The position numbers and the translations under genes are program-made. A model generated the notes under the pieces. That model made no database searches. It was not told the DNA's origin and saw only the letters and a list, made by a program, of their open reading frames with translations. A stretch of 25,328 nt of DNA, taken from Acanthamoeba lenticulata. Lineage: Eukaryota > Discosea > Longamoebia > Acanthamoebidae. Of the stretch, positions 10,368 to 20,200 are shown piece by piece (the stretch's first letter is position 1; the number at the start of each line of letters is the position of its first letter). The stretch is taken from contig NAVB01000283.1 of the NCBI GenBank assembly GCA_002179805.1, positions 1-25,328 on the forward strand, in the 5' to 3' direction.

Positions 10368-10368
10368 A
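10363..10368 (+). terminator. AATAAA overlapping the stop codon
   Basis: The stop codon TAA (10365-10367) of the F-box/propeller gene lies inside an AATAAA hexamer. If this is the working poly(A) signal, the 3' UTR would be only about 10-30 bases long. Confidence 0.4.
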
Positions 10369-10523
10369 GCTTGTAAACCCACGCCTTTTTGTCAAGCCCA
10401 AGTTGTTCCCCCTTGCCAGTTCCTGTCTTCTTGCTCTTGGCAGAAACAAAAATCAAGATTTCCAGTAAAAACAATATTATAAAATTCAAAAAGACACAAC
10501 GGTCGGGCAGATAGATCTACCCA

Positions 10524-13500
10524 ATGGCCTCACCAGGACGGCGACCACAAACGCAGCAATCACTGGATGGATTCTTTGGTGGCCTGCTGAAGCGCAAGCT
10601 CGAAGATGAGGAATCACAAATGCAACAACAACCACCTGCTGCATCTCCTGCTGCTGCTGCCGCATGGATAAACAAACGAAGAAGGCTGGAGGAAGAGACG
10701 TCGCCTCCCTCTTCTGGTGGCCCACCCAACGATTTACCGCCACCGTTATGTCCGGGTCACCAGCTTCCCGCCCGCTACCTCGTCGTGAAGAAGAGTGGGC
10801 CCAACCTTGGTACGTTTGGCGCCAACTTTGCTTTGCGATTACATCTTGTTTGTTTGTTTTTTTTTTAATTTTTGTAAAATAATGCAAAATAAACCTTATC
10901 CACCACCACGTGCAGGCCGACCGTTCTGGGGTTGTTCTCGGCCACGTGAAGAACAATGTAAGTAATTCGTATGAAACATCTTCTGTCCTGCCGCTCATAC
11001 ATACTTCATCCTTTTGTTCATACCTGGCAGGCAAGTTTTTCCAGTGGGCCGACTCCGCACAGCCCATCTCACCCCCGCGCGAGGCTGTTTCACCTCTAGG
11101 CACGTGAAGCCCCCCTCGCGCATGTGGCGTGGCCGTGCTCTGCTGGCCTTGGGCCTTGGTCGATTCTGATGGATTCGCACAAACAAACAACCAGGCGTGA
11201 GCCCCGCGTCTTCGCAGGGCAGAGGGGAGAGCCCGAGCAAGCCAGGCATCGGAGCCTACTTCTCTGGACGCGCTCTGTTCCAGGCCAACAACAGGGAGGA
11301 TGGGGAGGTCGAGGAGACCGACGTTGCGGCAAGAGGAGGCTCGCAGCCGCTGCGCGGCGAGATCACACCGCCGGCCACCACGACTACAACTTCATCCTTT
11401 TTCTCGAGCCCGGTGCCTGCCATGCCCAAGCGAGGCAGAGACCGTACGTCGGCCTCACACCAGAGCCATTTTCAGCGGCTCATCGCTCATCTCTTCTTTT
11501 TTGAATGTGCGCAGTCAGCGCAGTGGTTGCAGCGCTGGCGTCGCCCAAGAAGTCGACCAGCAGGCCGTCCTCACAGCAGACGCCCAGCCCTCCTTCGACG
11601 ACGTCTCCCTCACCGTCGCCGTCTCCGTCGCCGTCGCAGGCTGCGCAGTCATCCATGGACCCGCAGCCGTTCGCCAGTGGAACGGTGCCCGACTCCTTTG
11701 CGCTTTCCTTTGACGATTGGCCGGATGATGAGGTCGATGCTCAATTCGAGCCGCAGCCGACACCGCCTGCCGCGCAAACGTCGACGCGCAACAAAGCGAC
11801 GGCCACGCTGTCGTCCATCGGGTCAGCCCCGACCAGCAGGCTAGGATCCCAGTTTGCCGCGGCCTCTGCGCAGCCAACATCAACGGCGGCGGCCGCGTCG
11901 CAGCAGCAGCCACCGGTGGCGGGCACACCGCAGTCATGGCAGAGCGCGAGAAGAGGAAATGGGCACCACGCAAGCGCTGCGGCGCCCACCGCAGGCGCGG
12001 CTGCGCAAGGACCGCCCAAGGCCGCAGCTGCTGCGACGCCCATGGTGGGCAGAGGGGTGCAGCTCGGCGGTGGCGGGCAGGCCCGAACGCCACAGCCCAG
12101 CAAGTCAACGGCGACTCTCAACGTATGACGTCTCTAACGAATTGCAACGAATGATCTCAGTCAGAGCTGACAGTGCGACGTGCTTCTTCTTCATGTGCAG
12201 GCCGGAGACGACGACGACGACAACGACGGAACAGAGCTGTCGGGCAACACATTTGGAGACACCTGGTTTTGGCTTCGCCGCGAACTCGACGGCGACCGGG
12301 TACGTCAGCTTTTTTTGCGTCGAGTGCTGGCAGGCAACTAATGTCTGTTTTGAAACATTTATTCATCTTTTGTGATTGGTTTGTTGTTGTGCGCAGCGAC
12401 CTCGTGATGATCCCAATAATGACCCATCGACGCTATTCATTCCTAAGTCCGAGTTTGCTCGATTGACGCCAGCTCAGCAGCAATACTGGCTCATCAAGTC
12501 CAAGCACTGGGACTCGCTCGTCTTCTTCCGCGTGGGCAAGTTTTTTGAGCTCTACAACAAGGACGCTGATGTGGGCCACAAGCTCTTCGACCTCAAGGTC
12601 GTCATCAAGCCCACCAGGTTTGGCTCCCACGCTCGCTCTCCCGTCAATGCCTGCCTTCCGCTGCTTGGGCTCGAGCTCATGAGGGCACGCGTGGGCGCGC
12701 ACAGGGGTGGATCGAACATGCGGCAATGCGGCGTGCCCGTGTCGGCCCTCCAAATGTGGCTGGCCAAGCTGGTCGCGCTGGGCTACAAGGTCGTGATCGT
12801 CGACGAGACCGAGACCAGCGTCGGCGCCAAGGTGCGCCAGCGGCAGAGCGCCGAGGGGGACTGGAAGAAGTCCGTGGCCAAGGGACGCACGGACAACCTG
12901 GTCGACCGCCAGATCACGCAGGTGCTCACCGCCGGCACCATCGTCGATGACAGCCTGATGAACGACTCGCGGGCCAACTATATCCTCGCCATCAAGGAGG
13001 ACATCATCCTCGGTAGAACGTCCTCCCCTCGAAAGGCTTTACGGTGGCGCAAGACTGACCTCGCTTGTTGTGTTGCGTAAAGACGTGGACGGGACGGAGG
13101 AGGTCACCTATGGCATTTGCTTTGTCGACTGCACCACAAGCGAGTTCAACCTGGGCCAGTTTGTGGACGACGCCGAGCGCAACCAGCTCGAGACGCTGCT
13201 GCTGCGCATCAAACCCTCGGAGATCTTGTATGAGAAGGCATGTTTGGCCCACCGCTCAGAGGACCGCACGCACAAGGCTCACGTTCTCATGTTGGGACTG
13301 TTTTAACTGCAGGGCCAGTGTAGCCGGCAGACGCTGCAACTCATCAAGCGCACGGTCATGTGCCCGTTGATGTCGGCTCGCGAGCCCTTTCTGGGCCCCG
13401 ACGCCACCGTCGAGTACGTGCAGCAGCAGAGCGTGTTCATCGGGAAACCCAACGACGCCAGCGATCCCCAGCCTCTCCCGGCGCCTGACGATCTGAGCGC

Positions 13501-16500
13501 TTGGCCTCCGGTCCTCCTCGAGCTCCACGAGGCCGGGTCCTCGCTTGGTATGATGCACTCCTCCCAGAAGAAGAGCGCTTTGTGGCTCATTTTGACCCGC
13601 ATGTTGGCGCCGCAGCCCTGTCGGCCTTTAGCGGGCTGCTGGTCTACTTCCACGAGCTCCGGCTGGGCCACCTCGCCCTGGCCAAGAAGTTTTTCGCCTA
13701 CAGCCCGACAGGCAGCCACGAACTGGGCCACCTCGTACTCGACGGCAAGACGCTCACCAACCTCGAAATATTTGGTGCGCACTCATTTCTTTATCTATTA
13801 TTTATAAAATATTTTTTGTAATTTTATATAAATGGTGGAACGTGAATATTAACACGTTGGTTCTTGGCGGTTGTGCAGAGAACAATGTTGACAAGGGCCC
13901 GGCGGGCACGCTGCTCAAGGTGATGGACCACTGCGTGACGCCCTTTGGGAAGCGTATGTTCCGCCGGTGGATGGCTCGCCCGCTGCGCCAGGTGGCCGAC
14001 ATCGAGGATCGCCTCAACGCCGTCGAGGATCTGAACGCGCAGCCGGAACTGCGGGACGCCCTGTGGGAGCGGCTCAAGTCGCTGCCCGACCTTGAGCGAG
14101 CCATCTCTCGAATTCACGCCGGGCGGGCCACCACGCTCCAGTTTGTCGACGTTCTCGATGCCTTCCTGCAGATCTGGGTATGAAAGAACGGCCACGCTTC
14201 AAGCACTGCGATGCTTGCTGGCCTGAGCCGCTGCTGACACTCTGCCATGTGATGCGCCGCAGGATACATGGAACGACCTGTTCAAGGAGGAGGTGTTCTC
14301 CAACTTCAGGAGCAAGCGGCTGCGGGCCATCGTCATCATCGAGGAAGAGTTTCCTAACTACGCCGACGCCCTGAGCCACTTTTGCGACGCCTTTGACTGG
14401 CAAATCGCCCGCGAGCGCAAGGTAAGACCGCGCACCTTTGAACGCGGCCGTGCTCAATGGGTAACACCAGTGCATTGCAGCAAATCACGCCCAATCCGGG
14501 GGTCGACGCGGGCTACGACGAGGTGCGGGACAGCATCGCTGAGCTCGAGCGCCAGCTGGAGGAGTACCTCGACAAGCAACGCAAGCGATTCGGTGTGCGT
14601 ATGCACTACGCCGCCTCGGACAAGAACGACTACCTCGTCGAAGTGCCGCTCGACGAAGCCGATTCGGTACAGCTGCGGCATGGCTTGCCAATCATGTGTG
14701 ATTGGCGTATCAGAGAACTCACGCACGCCCACTGCATTCAGGTCAAGTTCCCCAAGGATGAGTTTGTGGAGCGTAAGCGGAACAAGTCCGTGGTGCGCTA
14801 CCACGCCACCCGCATCGCGCCGCTGGTGCCGCAGCTCGAAGAGGCCAAGGACGCGCTCGAGAGCTACCTGGCGAGCGTGCTCGCACGCTATCTGCTCGAC
14901 TTTAGCCAACACTTCGTCGTCTGGTCGAGCGCCGTCGCCTGCGTCGCCGAGCTCGACTGCCTCCTGTCCCTCGCCAAGACCTCGGCCTTTGGCGGCGGTC
15001 CGTCCGCCCCCAACCCAGTCCACTCGCCCGTTGGCTGCTTGACTCACGGCCACGGTTTGCGCCACAGAGCCCATGTGCCGGCCGGTGTTTGTGGAGGACA
15101 GCGAGACCTCGCCCGTGCTCGAATTTGAGGAGCTGCGGCACCCGTGCATCACCCCGCGCGTGGCCGACACGTTCATTCCCAACGACGTGCGGCTCGGCGG
15201 GCCGCACGCGCCCGTGGTGCTCCTCACGGGCCCCAACATGGGTGGCAAGTCGACCCTCCTGCGCCAGGCCTGCGTCGCCGTCATCATGGCCCAGATGGGC
15301 TGCTTCGTGCCGGCCGCCGCCTGCCGCTTCTCCCCCGTCGACCGCATTTTCACGCGAATTGGTTCGTTCCTCCTCCTCCTCCTTCTCCTTCTTGCCACCA
15401 TGGAGTGACCAACAACCGCCGTTGTCGTCGTTGTGTTTCGGGCCCACGACAGGCGCCAATGACAACATTATGGGCGGGCAGTCGACCTTCATGGTCGAGC
15501 TGCAGGAGACGGCCAACATCCTCAAGAACGCTACCATCCACTCGCTGGTCATTATGGACGAGCTCGGCCGCGGCACGAGCACGTTTGATGGGTGAGTCCA
15601 TCGTTTCATCGCTGGTTGTTGTGGTGTTGTTGCGCTGTTGCTGTTGTCTTGGCCACCGCCGTTGCCCCCGGCCTTGAGCTGAGACCACGACTGACCGACC
15701 GCCACTTACACCACAACACCAACAACACACAAGATATGGAATCGCCTACGGCGTGCTGGACGACCTCGCGCATCGGCTGCGGTGCCGCGCGCTCTTCTCT
15801 ACGCACTACCACCTCCTCACGCAAGAGTTTGAGGGCGACCGCCAGATCGCCCTCTACCACATGGGCTGCCTTGCCGACAAGGACACGTACGGACCCGTAC
15901 CTTGGCTTTGTTTGTTTGTTTGTTTGTTTGTTTGCTGCTTTTGTATCTATCAACACCTCACCGTCGGCACATGATCATCACCAACAACTACAGAAAGGAG
16001 GTCATCTTTTTGTACAAATTCACAGAGGGCGTGTGTCCCAAGTCCTACGGCATGAACGTGGCCCGCGCAGCGGTACAACTGCGTCTCCTTTTTCTTTCCC
16101 TTCCTGTTCTTGTGCTTGTCCCCCATGAATTGGGATGAACTGCGCAGTTGCCATCCTGGCCTAGTAATAATCGCTCCCCGTCTTGTTCCGCAGGGCGTGG
16201 ACGAGTCCATCGTGCGGCGAGCCGAGGCCATCGCCAAGCGATTCGAGGAGCACCCGTCGCTCGACAACTTTGCCCTTGTGTACGCACTCCCAGGCCTATT
16301 TCAATGCCCATGCTCTCCAGTTCCTTTTCTCTTTCTTTTTGTTTGTTGTTGTGTGGCCGGATCTTCGTCCCCTCGGGATATCGCCCCGTTTTGTCCTTTG
16401 CCTTTTCTCGTCGCGAAGGATAAGCTAACCCCGGCGTGACCTGGCGCGATGTTCTCGTCATCTGCACATGTTCCCACAACAGCGTGGCCGAGGACGAGAA

Positions 16501-16678
16501 CGAGGACACAACATTGGAGGACAATGCCGCGTGCGGCGACGACGCAGCTGCGCTTCGCCCGGGCGAGGTGGCCGTGCTGCGCGAGGTCACCGCCACCGAA
16601 CTCAATTTTGTGGGGTTCGGCAAGCTGCTTGGTCTCTGGGCGCAGCTGCGGGGCCGTGAAAAGGCCCTCCTTGCCTAG
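10524..16678 (+). CDS. MSH6: MSH6 mismatch-repair ATPase with PIP box and GRF zinc finger
   Basis: Twenty-one exons: 10524-10809, 10916-10957, 11031-11099, 11195-11443, 11515-12122, 12201-12299, 12397-12617, 12705-13012, 13083-13237, 13313-13547, 13568-13774, 13879-14177, 14263-14421, 14481-14666, 14742-14997, 15068-15361, 15453-15591, 15734-15886, 15994-16072, 16194-16279, 16483-16678 (4326 nt, 1441 aa). The N-terminus has a PIP box (Q11..L14..F17 F18) for PCNA and a GRF zinc finger: CPGH, GPNLGRPFWGC, EEQCKFFQWAD. A Ser/Pro/Ala-rich linker follows. MutS domain I has GKFFELY, the F-x-E mismatch wedge of MSH6. The ATPase has GPNMGGKST (Walker A), [14 protein letters not shown] (Walker B and signature) and FSTHYHL, all intact. 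MSH6 pairs with MSH2 to bind single mismatches and short loops in the nucleus. Introns 12618-12704 and 14667-14741 are in frame. Confidence 0.92.
11100..11194 (+). other. Probable GC-AG intron in MSH6
   Basis: Exon 3 must end in phase 1 to join exon 4 ([11 protein letters not shown]). The only site that fits is CTAG|GCACGT at 11099/11100, a GC donor. GT sites nearby are in the wrong phase, and an in-frame TGA follows at once. The acceptor is CCAG ending at 11194. Confidence 0.55.
13238..13312 (+). other. GC-AG intron in MSH6
   Basis: The exon ends EILYEK and the next begins [12 protein letters not shown], matching the conserved MSH6 pattern LYEKGNLS..T. The join AAG|GCATGT ... CTGCAG|GGC is in phase 0 and uses a GC donor. 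No GT donor gives the right frame. Confidence 0.8.
13548..13567 (+). other. Phase break in MSH6: 20-nt intron or indel
   Basis: The frame up to LHEAGSSL and the frame from [14 protein letters not shown] onward differ. Removing the 20 bases gtatgatgcactcctcccag, which begin with GT and end with CAG, joins them exactly (SL|EEERF). A single-base error or indel nearby would also explain the shift. Confidence 0.5.
15907..15934 (+). repeat. (TTTG)7 microsatellite in an MSH6 intron
   Basis: Seven perfect TTTG units lie in intron 15887-15993. Similar short TTTG/CAAA runs occur in the first MSH6 intron (about 10847-10866) and in a PDK1 intron (about 24885-24912). Confidence 0.85.
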
Positions 16679-17215
16679 GTCGAGCTCGTGCTCTAGGCGC
16701 CCAACAGAGGTTGGATCACCTCATAAACCACTCCAGTACAACGAAACGTTCCGGTTGAACATGACTGGCCCTGGGCTCGTCACAAGCCGTCAGGGACCAT
16801 CTCGCCCCAGGTGGTGGGTGAGTGGGCGCCTGTTTAACGGCACGTTGCCGAGTGGCGGCCGAGCGCCGTGTGATCTGTGGGCGATGGGAGGTGGTGTAGC
16901 CTGACGAGACGAGTGAACAGGCCGACGGTGTGCGTGATGTCACGGCCAATCCCGGAAAAGCCGCGCACCTGACAACCGTTGGGCGCGAGGGGAGGCCGAA
17001 GGGAGAGCCCGCACCGTTTGTTTACCACAACGTGCCGTGTACACAACAAGCTTTTGTTCTTCTTCTTCTTCTTCTTTCCTCATCCTTCCCAACACGTACA
17101 CGAGAGCGGTCGGCCGACACAGTCTGACACTACACAAGTTGTCAACCCAAGCCGTTCCCTCTTTTACTCTCGTGGACGTTGACCTGACCGACTAGCAGTT
17201 GATCAATCCATCAAC
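16679..17215. other. Intergenic region between MSH6 and receptor copy 2
   Basis: This stretch of 537 bases has no supported gene. It should hold the MSH6 3' UTR and the promoter and leader of receptor copy 2. A CCAAT pentamer occurs in cggccaatcccgg near 16942-16954, and a TTC-rich pyrimidine tract runs from about 17053 to 17080. No clear TATA box or AATAAA is visible. Confidence 0.5.
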
Positions 17216-20200
17216 ATGGGAGCAGTCCCTCATTCCCGCCAGACGTCTACTTCTCCTACAAGCTTGATGAAGCTGGTCGCTCTGCTTCTGATGACCGTTG
17301 CCCTCACGACGATGATGTGCGCCACCCCAACGCGCGCTCTCACCGTCGCGGGCACGTCGGGCCTCTCCGCCTTGGCCAGCTCCTGGCAGACTGCTTACCA
17401 CTACGTCCGGTACCTATCTCTCTCTCTTCCTTCAACGTCTTCCCTTCACCATCTTCAGTGTTGTCCTCGTGGCCGTTGGCGTCGGTGCCTTCCGGCCAAT
17501 CACGAGCAAGCACATTAAATTGGATCTAAATTGGGGAACCAAATCCGTTCCTGCCACTCCGCGGGCCCGGTTATTGGTTGCTACAACAACGATCGTCGGC
17601 GACGTCGCTCACTTCTTGTTGTTGTTGGTGACGTCCACCAGAGATGACCTGGACGTTGCCTTCTCGACGGTGGCCAACGTGGCGACGGCGGTGACCAAGT
17701 ACCAGGCCGGGACGGTCGACTTTGTCATGACCGAGGCCGTGGTCTTCAACGCGCAGAAGCTGAATTCCGAGTTTGGCGGGACGTTCCTGCAGCTGCCTCT
17801 CACGGCCAACGCGGTCTTCATCGGCTACAACCTGCCGGAGCTCAACGCCACCGACACGCTCGTGCTTGACATCAACACGCTGGGCCTCATCTTTGCGCGG
17901 AACATCACCAAGTGGAACGACCCGGCCGTGATGGCGCTCAACTCGGCCAGCGTCGCTGCCAAGCTTCCCGACCAGCCCATCGAGCTGGTCTACAAGCGCA
18001 CGGTCGACACGCTGGACGCCGACGTGACGGCGGCCTTTGTCAAGGCCCTCCTGCATGTCCCGGCCTTCTCGCAGGCGCTGCGCGCCAACAACTACTCGCT
18101 GACCACCATGTTGAACGGGACCGGCTTCAGCAGCGACGTAGTGGCCGACCGCCAGACGCGCGTCAACTCGACGGCCTACACGCTGGGCTACTTCAAGAGC
18201 CAGGCCGGCTTTAAGATTGCGGCCCTCAAGGACGGCAACGGCACCGCCATCCTGCCGTCGACGTCCACCGTGCAGACGGCCATGGCCTACTTCCGCGCGG
18301 CGGTCTTTGCCGAGCAGTTCGTGGCCGACATCAGCGGCGGTGCCAACGGCAGCTACCCGCTGGCCTACCTGAGCACCGTGGCCCTTGTCTACCAGAACGT
18401 GACCTCGTCCAAGAACTGCCCCAAGATGCGCGACCTGCTCGACTACATCGCCTGGCTCCAGGTCAACGACTACGCCGTCTCGCTGGCCACCAGCAGCGGC
18501 TACACGTCGCTCGACATTGCCTACCGCCGCCGCCTGATCGACACCCTGGGCTCGGTCATCTGCGACGGCCAGCGCGCCACCACGTCGGCCTACGTCATCG
18601 GCCTCGGCGGCCCGCTGCCGGTCTACAGCTCGTGGGTCTCTGAGTACTCGGGCAGCGCCCTGCGCCTCAAGTACTACGCCGGCGACGCCCTCACGGCCAC
18701 CAAGTACATGCAGTCGGGCGACATCGACTTTGGCTCCACGGTCGTCCCGCTCAGCGCGGCCACGCTCCAGCCCATGCCCGACGTCGTCGCCGTCAAGACC
18801 TGCGCCCACGCCTACACCTGGACCTACAACGTACGCGTTGTTTGCCAGCCTTAAGGTGGCGGCTGACTCACCCTCGACTCTCTCGCGCGCGTCCGTGTAG
18901 ATTCCGTCCCTCGTGGGCTACCCGCCGCTGGTGTTCACGTGGGAGCTCGTGTCGGACATTTACCTGAACAAGGTGAAGATGTGGAACGACACCAAGATCC
19001 AGGAGCTCAACCCCGGCGTCGCCCAACTGCTGCCCGGGGCCGAGATCATCGTGGCCTACATCACCACGCCGCAGACCTCGGTCCAGGCCTCCATGCAGAG
19101 CCTGAGCGCGATGGTCCCCGAGTTTAACCTCACCGTGCGTGCCTTGCTTGAGTCCCTGCTTAGCTCCTGCTTTGGTCGTAGGCTCATCACGAGCTGTTCG
19201 CGCAGGTCGGGCCGGTCTCGCTGCCCCAGTTCCCCGTGGTCGCCCAGGAGCCGTCGCGCACGCGCGGCATCGCGGCGCTGGGCTCGATGCAGAACCTGCT
19301 GCTGTCGACGCCCAACATCTTCGCGGCGTGGGTCCATTTCTGGACCCTCAACGGCGCGCCGACGCTCAACTTTGTGCAGCTGCCCAACGCGCGCGGCAAC
19401 CTGGTCTACCCGAACGAGACCACCATCGTCTCGGCCATCACCAACCACAAGGGCAACTCGACGGACCTCTTCATCGCCTTCTCCGACGGCGAGGACAGCT
19501 ACCCGATGGTCACCTTCAACGCCTACATGATCCGCACCAAGACCATGCCGGACTTCACCAAGGCCCAGGCCCTCGTCGACTGGATCTACTGGACCCAGAC
19601 CGACACCAGCGCGGCCCAGATCGCCCGCGCGGCCAACATGGTCGTGGCCTCGCTGGCCCAGCCGGCCAAGGCCACCCTGCTCGACCAGCTGGCCAGCGTC
19701 ACCTCCGACGGCCAGCAGGCCTTCTCGCTGGCCGGCTGCATCTACGAAGGCACCATCTGCTCCGACCAGGGCACCTGCGTCAACTCGGCCTGCGTGTGCA
19801 ACAAGGGCTTCACGGGCTCCTTCTGTGAGGAGATCGCGTCGGACAGCGGCACGCCGCTGGGCACGATCTTGGGCGCCGTGCTGGGCTCGGTCATCCCCGT
19901 GTTCCTCCTGCTCATCTGCTGCGCCGTCCTCCTCAGCGTCGGCGGCTGGTCGCTGGGCCGCTCGCGGGCCAACGGCCGCCAGGACTGGGAGATCGAGGCC
20001 GAGGAGCTGGAGATGGGCGACATCCTGGGCGCCGGCGGCTACGGCGAGGTCTACCGCGCCATGTGGAAGGGCACCGAGGTCGCCGTCAAGGTCATCGCCG
20101 CCGAGGAGCGCGCGATCTCCAAGGACATGCAGCGCTCGTTCCGCGACGAGGTCGAGGTGATGACGGCGCTGCGTCACCCCAACGTGGTCCTCTTCATGGC

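Noticed and set aside
12618..12704. Extra 29 residues in MSH6 domain I ([14 protein letters not shown] and on)
   Set aside because: Removing this in-frame GT-AG segment gives [14 protein letters not shown], the conserved MSH6 pattern, so it is an intron rather than an insertion.
14667..14741. Extra 25 residues before VKFPKDEF in MSH6
   Set aside because: An in-frame GT-AG intron. The spliced [16 protein letters not shown] matches the family.
16709..16722. GGTTGGATCACCTC, identical to part of the 3' end of bacterial 16S rRNA
   Set aside because: The bases on both sides do not match rRNA and no other rRNA helix is present, so it is taken as coincidence.
16441..17127. Short open frames after MSH6 on both strands
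   Set aside because: No signal, domain or codon bias; they overlap the final MSH6 exon or non-coding sequence.
17410..17641. Open frame through the first intron of receptor copy 2
   Set aside because: The copy 1 protein joins YNR directly to DDL, and the phase-correct GT-AG splice 17410-17641 gives the matching YVR-DDL. The intron translation has no counterpart.
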